Shown: positions 1-6,030 of the stretch, piece by piece | How the letters are laid out: each line of letters begins with the position of its first letter | How positions within the stretch are numbered: position 1 is the first letter of the stretch | From: a virus | DNA: 58,968 bases | Direction: 5' to 3' (one strand) | IMG/VR virus record: IMGVR_UViG_3300046542_000627 | Span: 1-58,968 of that record | Made by a program: the position numbers and the translations under genes | The notes under the pieces: generated by a model | The model's database searches: none | Told to the model about the DNA's origin: nothing | The model's input: only the letters and a program-made list of their open reading frames with translations

Positions 1-102
1 TTACCTGCAATCGGCCAAGCGCATAGGCATGGCGTCCTCACGCCTGGCTTCATGGTCAAGATGGTCGTGCCAGATTTTCAATTCTCGCTCTTTAGCGTCC
101 AT
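1..102 (-). CDS. small conserved-looking protein, 33 aa, function unknown
   Basis: A 33-residue charged reading frame (begins MDAKERELKIW) whose TAA stop sits on the first three bases of the window. A GGAG ribosome site lies 8 bases before its ATG, and it starts only three bases after the stop of the next gene upstream (106-402), so the two form a tight leftward operon behind a LexA box. I do not recognise the family. The tight spacing and good ribosome site are the reasons to call so short a gene. Confidence 0.5.
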   Translation of the reverse strand: MDAKERELKIWHDHLDHEARREDAMPMRLADCR

Positions 103-105
103 GAC

Positions 106-402
106 CTACTCCAGTCGGCACCACCAGGATTGCGAATAAAAAGTATCGCCGATCTGCTCGACACCGGTGAGGTTCATGCCTGTCTGGGCCATTCCGGTGA
201 TCCGGACGTCAAGCAATCGCGGCAAGATATCAGGAGAGTTTGGCGCGGAGCTGAATACCCAGGCGCTGATAGTTGTTCGGCCGAGCGCCTTGTTCTCCAT
301 CTCGGAAATATGAATGTCGCCGCGCACCGGCTGAATCTTGCAGAGCTGCTTTATGTCGATGGCCACGCCCAGGTGACGTCGACGGACGATGAGGTAATGC
401 AT
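106..402 (-). CDS. uncharacterised protein behind a LexA box
   Basis: A 98-residue protein without a family I recognise. The frame stays open to an upstream ATG at 432, but that codon lies inside the LexA operator (421-436), where the transcript should barely have begun, so I choose the internal ATG at 402 (protein begins MHYLIVRRRHLG). No signal peptide or membrane segment is visible. It is divergent from the HMCES/YedK gene across the SOS operator and is followed by a 33-residue gene. The position predicts DNA-damage induction; a molecular function cannot be read from the sequence. Confidence 0.55.
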   Translation of the reverse strand: MHYLIVRRRHLGVAIDIKQLCKIQPVRGDIHISEMENKALGRTTISAWVFSSAPNSPDILPRLLDVRITGMAQTGMNLTGVEQIGDTFYSQSWWCRLE

Positions 403-420
403 TTCCTGGCACTCGGAATA

Positions 421-436
421 CTGTATAGACATACAG
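421..436. promoter_or_regulatory. LexA (SOS) box, shared by divergent genes
   Basis: CTGTATAGACATACAG matches the CTG-N10-CAG consensus, and the AT-rich flanks (TA before, TT after) extend the match. It lies 60 bases before the ATG of the HMCES/YedK gene on the plus strand and 19 bases before the chosen start of the leftward gene pair, so one operator can control both directions. LexA sites of this form are well established in gammaproteobacteria. Confidence 0.85.
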
Positions 437-495
437 TTAACTTTGAGCGAGATTTCCGGTCAATATGGATAAGCGGATTTTCGACGGGTGACGCT

Positions 496-1200
496 ATGTG
501 CGGAAGGATCGTTCAACAGAGGGGAATGCCGGAGTACTTCAGCGAGCTTGCGCCCCGCTTCCGGATCATCAGTGGCTACGACGCCCAGCCGATAGGCCGG
601 TACAACGTGGCACCAACGACGAAGGTCAACATTCTGCGAGCGGACGAAGCCGGAATCCATATAGATCCGGTTCGCTGGGGATGGTCGCCATTCTGGGCGA
701 AGGGGAAAAGACCCGACCCGATCAATGCCAGGGTCGAGACGGTCACAACGGGGAAGTTTTTCAAGCAGCTTTGGCCAAATGGCCGGGCGCTGGTACCCAG
801 TGAAGGCTGGTATGAGTGGGTCAAGGACCGGCCCGATCCGAAGAAGAAACAGCCCTACTTCATCCGGCTGAAGAGCCAGGCACCGATGTTCTACGGCGCA
901 CTGGCCCAGGTGACGCCCGGCCTTGAGCCGCACGATGAGGATGGCTTTGTCATCATCACCGCTGCCAGCGATCAAGGCATGGTCGACATTCACGACCGTC
1001 GGCCGCTTGTGCTGACACCGGAGCTTGCTCAGGAATGGATGGACCCGGACACCGACGCGGCCAAGGCAGAGGCGATCGCGAAGGAGTGCTGCCGGCCGGC
1101 TGAGGATTTCGAGTGGTACGCAGTCGGTACAGCCGTGGGCAATGTACGGAATCAGGGGCCGGAGTTGATTACACCGCTGAGCAATGGCTCGCAGACGTAG
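496..1200 (+). CDS. yedK: SOS response-associated protein, HMCES/YedK family (SRAP domain)
   Basis: A 234-residue SRAP-domain protein. The family forms a thiazolidine crosslink between Cys2 and abasic sites in single-stranded DNA, shielding them during replication. The start at 496 puts that cysteine directly after the initiator methionine (MCGRIVQ), which decides it against the longer open frame from position 52. Other family signatures are visible: YNVAPT near residue 36, RWGWSPFWA near 57, NARVET near 76, and the EGWYEW segment near 102 with its glutamate. The LexA box 60 bases upstream fits SOS control. The frame ends 10 bases before a convergent gene. It may be prophage cargo or flanking chromosome. 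Confidence 0.9.
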   Translation: MCGRIVQQRGMPEYFSELAPRFRIISGYDAQPIGRYNVAPTTKVNILRADEAGIHIDPVRWGWSPFWAKGKRPDPINARVETVTTGKFFKQLWPNGRALVPSEGWYEWVKDRPDPKKKQPYFIRLKSQAPMFYGALAQVTPGLEPHDEDGFVIITAASDQGMVDIHDRRPLVLTPELAQEWMDPDTDAAKAEAIAKECCRPAEDFEWYAVGTAVGNVRNQGPELITPLSNGSQT

Positions 1201-1209
1201 CCCGTCGTT

Positions 1210-1450
1210 TCAGAGTTCGACCTGAAAGGCGCGGATCCCCGCCGACTCGGCAAAGCGTCCCACCGCTGTCAGGCTGGCCCAAGTGCGCAGCGCTTCGCGG
1301 CGTGAACGCACCGGCAGCCAGCAACTGCCGGTCCCGCCCCGGCGGATGGCCAAGGACCACTTCTCTTCATGCCGGCTGACCAGCACCTCGCGCACCGCGC
1401 CGCCCTCGAGCATGGCGCGCAGCGTTTCTTCCTGAAATCCCGGCTTTCAT
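1210..1450 (-). pseudogene. small conserved gene with a +1 frameshift next to its start codon
   Basis: An open frame of 67 codons runs from an internal ATG at 1413 to a TGA at 1210 (ends IRAFQVEL). The strong ribosome site GGGAGG sits 5 bases before another ATG at 1450, immediately after the stop of the next gene, but that ATG is in a different frame and stops after 26 codons. Removing one A from the AAA that follows the ATG would join it cleanly to the long frame and give an N-terminus MKPGFQEETLRAMLEGG. I therefore read it as a gene broken by a one-base insertion, or an undetected sequencing error. The family looks like small accessory proteins of Pseudomonas mobile elements, but I cannot name it. 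Confidence 0.55.
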
Positions 1451-1459
1451 GCCGCCTCC

Positions 1460-1738
1460 CTAGCGGGGTAATTGCCGCAAGATCTCCGCCAGCTCGCGCC
1501 ACGGGAAATCCCCGTCAGCGGACGAGGCGCGACACCTGGGGCCATGGGGAAAAGGCCGGGTACTGTCGCTGGCCTTTTGGGAGTGGCCACAGGCGACGCA
1601 ACGCAAAAAAAGGCCCACCGCCTGCCAGCGCCAGGCGTGCGCCAGCACCTGACGGTCCAGCCCATCAGCTGGCGGAATAAGCAGTTCCCGGGCATCGTCA
1701 GCCTCTAGCACGCCAAACGGCGTGTGGATGTCGGACAT
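1460..1738 (-). CDS. small CxxC protein of the PFPH/FPW type
   Basis: A 92-residue protein beginning MSDIHTPFGVLEADDARELL. The C-terminal half holds CVAC, then RPFPHGPRC, then FPWRELAEIL: a CxxC pair plus His and Cys that could hold a zinc ion, closed by an FPW-R/K-x-L motif. The plus-strand gene at 2881-3060 carries the same string of motifs, so the two are paralogues. It precedes the frameshifted gene by 9 bases, which suggests a former operon. Function is unknown. Confidence 0.65.
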   Translation of the reverse strand: MSDIHTPFGVLEADDARELLIPPADGLDRQVLAHAWRWQAVGLFLRCVACGHSQKASDSTRPFPHGPRCRASSADGDFPWRELAEILRQLPR

Positions 1739-1835
1739 GGTGCGGCTCCGGTTGCGTGTGTGACGGGCACAGCCTGACACCACCCAATGCATTGATGGTA
1801 GGCCAGCGGCGGGGGGACCGCTGACCGCCGGGCGC

Positions 1836-1864
1836 AAAAAAGCCCACCGGGGTGGGCTTTTCTG
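1836..1864. terminator. bidirectional rho-independent terminator
   Basis: An 8-bp GC-rich stem (AGCCCACC/GGTGGGCT region, 1841-1858) has an A run on the left and a T run on the right, so it works for both strands. It ends the leftward gene at 1906-2121. Confidence 0.75.
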
Positions 1865-1905
1865 TGGGGTGGCATTTAACGAATGTCCCGTTATGCGTAG
1901 CGCTG

Positions 1906-2121
1906 TCACTCGGCCCAGGCTTGAGCCTCCTCTTCGGCGGTCTTGCCGCACCACGCGCAGGTTTCGCCGTAGCCAGGCTCGTATTCTTCCTCCTCACGGA
2001 TAACCAGCGTGCCATGTTGCAGACCATCATCTGCCACGCAATCGTCACACAGGTTCACGGTCTGATTTTGCCCAGCAGCGCTACCGGACGATAGGTCACC
2101 GCTGATTATGCAGGTTTTCAT
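1906..2121 (-). CDS. small double-CxxC protein, function unknown
   Basis: A 71-residue acidic protein with two CxxC pairs (CDDC near residue 28, CAWC near 58), compatible with a zinc ribbon. The start at 2121 (MKTCIISGDLSSG) is set by a GAGGAG ribosome site; the frame is open further upstream but overlaps the response regulator gene. A terminator follows directly (1836-1864), so it may be a single-gene unit. I do not recognise a named family. Confidence 0.65.
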   Translation of the reverse strand: MKTCIISGDLSSGSAAGQNQTVNLCDDCVADDGLQHGTLVIREEEEYEPGYGETCAWCGKTAEEEAQAWAE

Positions 2122-2176
2122 CGCAGCTCCTCGGTGGTGACAGAATTGACCGCCTCTAAGGGTGAGGCTACAGCAA

Positions 2177-2635
2177 TCAATCCCTTTTGAGCACGGGACG
2201 AACAGAACCCAGCGGCGGCTCATTCACCACAGCCCAGAATAACCCCAACTTGGAGACAGCCTTCATAAACTCATCGAACTCAAAAGGCTTGACCACATAG
2301 GCGTTCACCCCGAGCTCGTAGGCACGTAACAGATCCGTCTCCATTTGGGAGCTAGTGAGCATCACGATCGGGATATGTTGCAGCTTCTCATTTGCTCGGA
2401 CCGCTTCCAGTACGCCTAAGCCGTCGACCCTCGGTAGCTTCAAGTCGAGCATCACGACTGCTGGATTACCTTCTGGCCGGCTGGAAAATTCGTTACGACG
2501 AAACAGGTAGTCCAAAGCTTCGACACCGTCGCGGAGAATAATCACTTGGTTTGCCAAGCCGGTACGTTCCAACGCGATCAACGTCAGCTCTAAATCTCTC
2601 AGGTCATCTTCGACGATTAGTATTGGTTTGAGCAT
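2177..2635 (-). CDS. single-domain response regulator, Rcp1-like
   Basis: A 152-residue receiver domain with no output domain. Visible residues: acidic pair D10/D11 in ILIVEDD, phosphoacceptor D64 in MLDLKLP, T94 in VMLTSS and K116 in VVKPFEF. The long insertion between strands 2 and 3 (RRNEFSSRPEGNP) is usual for the Rcp1 subgroup, which is commonly paired with phytochrome-like or PAS sensor kinases. No kinase partner is present here; the only other phosphorelay gene is the truncated hybrid kinase at the right end of the window, a different receiver class. No clear ribosome site precedes the ATG. It is probably a host gene or cargo. Confidence 0.85.
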   Translation of the reverse strand: MLKPILIVEDDLRDLELTLIALERTGLANQVIILRDGVEALDYLFRRNEFSSRPEGNPAVVMLDLKLPRVDGLGVLEAVRANEKLQHIPIVMLTSSQMETDLLRAYELGVNAYVVKPFEFDEFMKAVSKLGLFWAVVNEPPLGSVRPVLKRD

Positions 2636-2817
2636 GGAAGCATCACGAGTAGGAAAAAATTCGAAGACACACTACCAGATTGATGGGTATCGCTACATGG
2701 CCAAAAACCGCGGGTAGGTAGCCTCCACGACTAGAGGGTACGAGGAGCGTGTACCCGGTGGGCTTAAACGACATGCGCACCGGATGGAATGCTCCAGCGC
2801 GGGTGATGTCCATTGTA

Positions 2818-2846
2818 TTGACAGCACCCATTCGAGTGCATGATAG
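2818..2846 (+). promoter_or_regulatory. candidate sigma-70 promoter
   Basis: TTGACA at 2818-2823 and TGATAG at 2841-2846, 17 bases apart, 34 bases before the ATG of the gene at 2881. The consensus -35 and ideal spacing make it believable; no start site is known. Confidence 0.45.
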
Positions 2847-2880
2847 GCACAATAAGTGCTCAAACAGGGAAGACGACCAA

Positions 2881-3060
2881 ATGGCCACCAGCAGCGATGT
2901 GATTGCTTGGAGCGCGCTGTGGAGGCTGGACGATGTCACCGTCAGTTGTCGGAAATGTGGCGCGCAGCAAATGGAAGTCGACCAAGAGCAACCTTTTCCC
3001 CATCTGGACACCTGCTTACCTAGAAGCGAAGAGCAATTCCCGTGGAAGACACTTGATTAG
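2881..3060 (+). CDS. small CxxC protein of the PFPH/FPW type, second copy
   Basis: A 59-residue protein beginning MATSSDVIAWSALWRLDD. It repeats the motif order of the gene at 1460-1738: a CxxC (CRKC), then QPFPH, a single Cys (DTCLP), then FPWKTLD at the end. The spacing between motifs is similar, so the pair share a fold, probably a small zinc-binding one. It is the only plus-strand gene between 1.2 and 19.4 kb and has its own likely promoter. Function is unknown. Confidence 0.65.
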   Translation: MATSSDVIAWSALWRLDDVTVSCRKCGAQQMEVDQEQPFPHLDTCLPRSEEQFPWKTLD

Positions 3061-3130
3061 GCGTTAGATCTTTATTGGTGGCGTCGCTACGCGTACAGCC
3101 AATGCCCGCAACCCTTCCGATCCAGGCCGC

Positions 3131-3475
3131 TTAAACTGGATCCTCGGCTATCACCAGTACACCGTTGGCCAGCGTAGCCAAAATCCGTAGAACTGCTTGC
3201 TGGTCCCCTGCTTGCACTAACCGAAAGTCGTGAATGACGGTTGCCTCATCTTCGGAAAGTTGCGCCTCGCCCAAAGTACCGCGTACACCGGACAGAATGT
3301 ATTGCACATCGAAACCCATGGTCTGTAAGGCGCAGAGATAGTCGGCACGGGGAAGGCGCAAACCGTTCTCGTAGTGATGTTGTGTGTTAGCCTGCACGCC
3401 ACAGGCCAACGCCAGTGCGCCTTGGGACATGCCTCGGGCCTTGCGCTCACGTCGTAAACGATTCGATATATTCAT
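3131..3475 (-). CDS. Xre-family transcriptional regulator
   Basis: A 114-residue protein with an N-terminal HTH_3/Cro-CI type DNA-binding domain (about residues 5-60: RRERKARGMSQGALALACGVQ) followed by a short C-terminal tail. No peptidase domain is present, so it is not a cleavable CI-type repressor. It stands alone between 270 bases of empty sequence and the small CxxC gene. Regulators of this size are common near the ends of Pseudomonas prophages; its target is not evident. Confidence 0.8.
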   Translation of the reverse strand: MNISNRLRRERKARGMSQGALALACGVQANTQHHYENGLRLPRADYLCALQTMGFDVQYILSGVRGTLGEAQLSEDEATVIHDFRLVQAGDQQAVLRILATLANGVLVIAEDPV

Positions 3476-3747
3476 AAGGCCGCCCCTTTATTGGTGGCCC
3501 ATCATGACTTAGCCAGCCTGCAAGTTGAACGTGAATGTTCATCTATTTGAATGTATTTTCCATCCATTCGAGTTCTCTGGAGCCATAACTCTATGGCAAC
3601 CGCCTCCCCGGATACGCCACGTAACAAGGAATGCTTCAAGTCGTTGTTTTATCAGTTTAAAGAACCTTCCTTGTAATCAGTTGCTCTCGGGCCAACTCAG
3701 TGCCGCAGAGCAACCGCTGCTTTGCTTTCCCTAAAGCCGCGGCCTGA

Positions 3748-4248
3748 TCATTTTGCACCCCCGAGGCATACGGTGCTGACGTAATGCTGCAGTGCGCTCA
3801 ACTGCCGGATGGCGTCGTCACCGTCGACTCCGGCATGGAGAATTCTTTCCGCAGTCGCTGGATCAAGTTCGGCTCGACCTTCTTCATCAGGCTTGCCGGG
3901 GGCGGCTGGGGTGGCTCGCACAGGGGCTGCTGGGCAACTGGCTTTGACATACACCCGCTGAGCGCCAGTAGCGACAGCAGTAAGCATGGGCTTGTTCGTT
4001 TCATCGGCTTTGGCCTGTTCCTGGTTATGCTGCGTATCGAGATCGAGCAGTAGTTTTTGAGTTCTCTTGCGTGACTCATTCGCAGCGGTAAGCTGCGCCA
4101 CCTTTTCCCGCTCAGAGTCACGCTCAACTGTCACCGCATTGCGAGAGTCCTTCTCGGCGTCGAGGCGCAACGCCAGATATCCGACAGCGACCAGCAGCGC
4201 CAACAGAGCCCACATCCACGCGGGCACCAGCTTGAGGACGGCCGTCAT
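3748..4248 (-). CDS. Rz-like i-spanin
   Basis: A 166-residue inner-membrane spanin subunit. One N-terminal signal-anchor helix (residues about 9-24, LVPAWMWALLALLVAVGYLAL) is followed by a long charged coiled coil (about 30-75) and a periplasmic C-terminus. Rz proteins join with the outer-membrane lipoprotein Rz1 to fuse the two membranes at lysis. The start at 4248 overlaps the stop of the hydrolase gene by ATGA, and the Rz1 frame is nested inside it, as in lambda. Confidence 0.85.
   Translation of the reverse strand: MTAVLKLVPAWMWALLALLVAVGYLALRLDAEKDSRNAVTVERDSEREKVAQLTAANESRKRTQKLLLDLDTQHNQEQAKADETNKPMLTAVATGAQRVYVKASCPAAPVRATPAAPGKPDEEGRAELDPATAERILHAGVDGDDAIRQLSALQHYVSTVCLGGAK
3798..4004 (-). 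CDS. Rz1-like o-spanin lipoprotein, nested in Rz
   Basis: A 68-residue lipoprotein read in another frame wholly inside the Rz gene. The signal peptide ends in the lipobox LSGC (Cys18), giving a mature protein of about 51 residues with a proline-rich stretch (PPQPPP), the hallmark of Rz1. The chosen start (MKRTSPCLLL) is the one that puts the signal peptide at the N-terminus; the frame itself opens further upstream. The entirely embedded arrangement is the classical spanin layout. Confidence 0.85.
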   Translation of the reverse strand: MKRTSPCLLLSLLALSGCMSKPVAQQPLCEPPQPPPASLMKKVEPNLIQRLRKEFSMPESTVTTPSGS

Positions 4249-4682
4249 GGCACATCCTTGAAGAAGATGTGATGCCCCATCTTCAGCCTCCGCTTGGCCT
4301 TCGCAGCCCAGGCTGGAGCCTTCGGCATCGTGGTCGCGTAGTAGTGAGTCGCCCCGCCAGTTGGGTCCGGCTGCTTGCCATCGATCACCTGGTCGGCAGC
4401 AATGCGGGCCTGCGCCAGCTCGCGAAATGGGATCTGCTTCGCGCCACTCAGGTACGGGAAGTTCGGATCGTTTTTGTTCCAGCAGCTGAACTGCCAGGCT
4501 TTTTGGCAGACACCGGCATAACCCTCGCCCCACCAGTCCGGCTTGCCATCGTTGTGCAGGTCCATTTCCACACGGTTGCGGATCGACCAGGCCACGGCGA
4601 TCTGTCCTGCCAATCCTTCGCCGCGGGCTTCACCCCAGAGCGTGCGAGCCAATACGTCGCGGTCGTTTTCAGTTGCGGTCAT
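4245..4682 (-). CDS. cell wall hydrolase, SleB (Hydrolase_2) family; probable endolysin
   Basis: A 145-residue protein with the SleB-type hydrolase fold: DRDVLARTLWGEARGEG near the N-terminus (with the conserved glutamate of the WGEARGE motif), AVAWSIRNRV, CQKAWQFSCWN and GATHYYAT. Family members cleave peptidoglycan glycan strands. There is no signal peptide, so export would need a holin. It sits just upstream of Rz/Rz1, making this the main lysis cassette, although the holin candidates are 28 kb away at 33 kb. Confidence 0.8.
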   Translation of the reverse strand: MTATENDRDVLARTLWGEARGEGLAGQIAVAWSIRNRVEMDLHNDGKPDWWGEGYAGVCQKAWQFSCWNKNDPNFPYLSGAKQIPFRELAQARIAADQVIDGKQPDPTGGATHYYATTMPKAPAWAAKAKRRLKMGHHIFFKDVP

Positions 4683-4699
4683 GCTTTTCTCCAGGCGAA

Positions 4700-4721
4700 A
4701 AAAAGCCCGCTCAGGGCGGGC
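4700..4721 (-). terminator. rho-independent terminator
   Basis: A 6-bp GC stem (4705-4721) followed on the minus strand by seven T residues. It lies between the 72-aa gene and the hydrolase gene, so it may limit read-through from the tail genes into lysis genes. Confidence 0.7.
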
Positions 4722-4740
4722 ACTGCTGATCGGGTGCGAC

Positions 4741-4959
4741 TTATTCGGCGACGGGCTCGACCACAACCTCTTCAGGATCCTTGGCCGTCACGGTCACCTT
4801 GGCGCTGTAGTCCTTGGTCACCTGGGCGGTGAAGACCTGGGCGGTAGGGAACTGCGTCAGGATCTCCCGCGCACGGGCGTCAGCTGCTTCTTGCGTCGCG
4901 TAACGGACGCCGTTGTTCGTGTCAAAATTGTTGCTATTGTTAACTGCAATATAAGGCAT
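4741..4959 (-). CDS. small phage protein, function unknown
   Basis: A 72-residue acidic protein (MPYIAVNNSNNF...). A Thr/Val-rich C-terminal part suggests a small beta-structured domain. It follows the tail fibre-like genes and is closed by a terminator. I recall similar small proteins next to tail genes of Pseudomonas prophages, but cannot give a function. Confidence 0.6.
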   Translation of the reverse strand: MPYIAVNNSNNFDTNNGVRYATQEAADARAREILTQFPTAQVFTAQVTKDYSAKVTVTAKDPEEVVVEPVAE

Positions 4960-5029
4960 ATCATTGGTTTCCTTGGTGGGTACATAGGGGGTAGAAGAGA
5001 TTTATTAACAGCTTCCTTCGTAATTGCCC

Positions 5030-5713
5030 TTACGCCAATTGCATCTTTGCGAATAGGGCGGGTAGAAAAAACGCTGTCGGATTGGACGCCGCTGACGTGA
5101 CCGCGTACAACTTCCCATTAGGGAAATCCCACAAACAGTATAACGACCGTGGAATACCACTCCCTGAATTCATTGGCATGCCAAATGAATTGATTAATAA
5201 GTACTCGTCTTCTGGGAAGTTGAAAGGAACGCTGTAGTAAATGCGGGTGAGACCTTGTGATGTAGTTTCGTACCGCTCATAACTCCAAGTTTGAAATGAT
5301 CGAGTGAAACTCGCGTTCGGTGTTCCTGAGTCAAATAGCATGGTTGATTCGCCATTCCACAGCCGCATCCCAAACTGCGCGGCTGCCTGGGCACCAAAGG
5401 CGGCAACAAAATATCGCCCGTTGGGCTGTGCAGTGTTCACGTTGTAGGCGCGGACGTAGAAGCCGGTCCAGTTCCCCGGCCCGCCAATCAGTCTCATAAG
5501 GCAAAGCCCCGCCACACGACTTACCGTATCAGGCCTGACAAAAACTAATGGCGGCTCCTGAGATGTAACTGGCCTATCGAAGTATGTGGTGGACCCAAGA
5601 CCACTCTCTTCGGTTGGGCTGAACCGTCCGCTAGAAATCACCATCAGTCGGGCATATTCTGAATCGAGAGTTACGACGTCACTGTTGTTTTTGAACTGAA
5701 GCCCATAAGTCAT
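5030..5713 (-). CDS. tail-associated structural protein (receptor-binding candidate)
   Basis: A 227-residue protein beginning MTYGLQFKNNSDVV, read after the J-like tail protein and overlapping its upstream neighbour by one base. Aromatic- and Gly/Asn-rich composition without membrane segments fits a beta-rich virion protein. It shares the opening pattern (M-[ST]-[FY]-GL) with the 105-aa gene next to it, as if the two were modules of one tail-tip structure. Role in host recognition is inference from position only. Confidence 0.6.
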   Translation of the reverse strand: MTYGLQFKNNSDVVTLDSEYARLMVISSGRFSPTEESGLGSTTYFDRPVTSQEPPLVFVRPDTVSRVAGLCLMRLIGGPGNWTGFYVRAYNVNTAQPNGRYFVAAFGAQAAAQFGMRLWNGESTMLFDSGTPNASFTRSFQTWSYERYETTSQGLTRIYYSVPFNFPEDEYLLINSFGMPMNSGSGIPRSLYCLWDFPNGKLYAVTSAASNPTAFFLPALFAKMQLA

Positions 5714-6030
5714 TAATTAAACCTCATAACGATAAGCCTCATCGTGCCACCCGCGATAAGACTGGCGGCATACCCTCGCGTGTGGTTATAAACCCTGGCT
5801 ACCCCACTCAACATCTCAGTTTCGAATTGCCGCTGCTGCTCGTCGTAAGGCCCGTTGGGGATAACCAGCACAACGCCATTCGCGGAGTCCACGCCCGGAA
5901 CCGAGAAATCCTGACTCGATTTCCCACCCGAAAATGTCACAAGCGTGGAAAGCACGACTCTAATGGTGAAGGAGTTTTCATCCAGCTGGAGCGCCCCATC
6001 GCCACCCCATATTCGCAATCCAAAACTCAT
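5713..6030 (-). CDS. small tail-tip protein
   Basis: A 105-residue protein (MSFGLRIWGGDGALQLDENSF...) beginning with an ATGA overlap with the stop of the J-like gene and ending on the first base of the next gene. The tight coupling means it is translated with J. Repeated short strands suggest a beta-sandwich. Similar small proteins often follow J in Pseudomonas siphophages; the function is not known to me. Confidence 0.65.
   Translation of the reverse strand: MSFGLRIWGGDGALQLDENSFTIRVVLSTLVTFSGGKSSQDFSVPGVDSANGVVLVIPNGPYDEQQRQFETEMLSGVARVYNHTRGYAASLIAGGTMRLIVMRFN

Noticed and set aside
3497-3507. Possible attL: GCCCATCATGA also occurs at the right junction (about 58379-58389)
   Set aside because: Joining the left flank to the kinase fragment does not give a receiver sequence, and an 11-base match between two long regions can arise by chance.
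3525-3734. 69-codon plus-strand frame
   Set aside because: No ribosome site, no family resemblance; left as intergenic.
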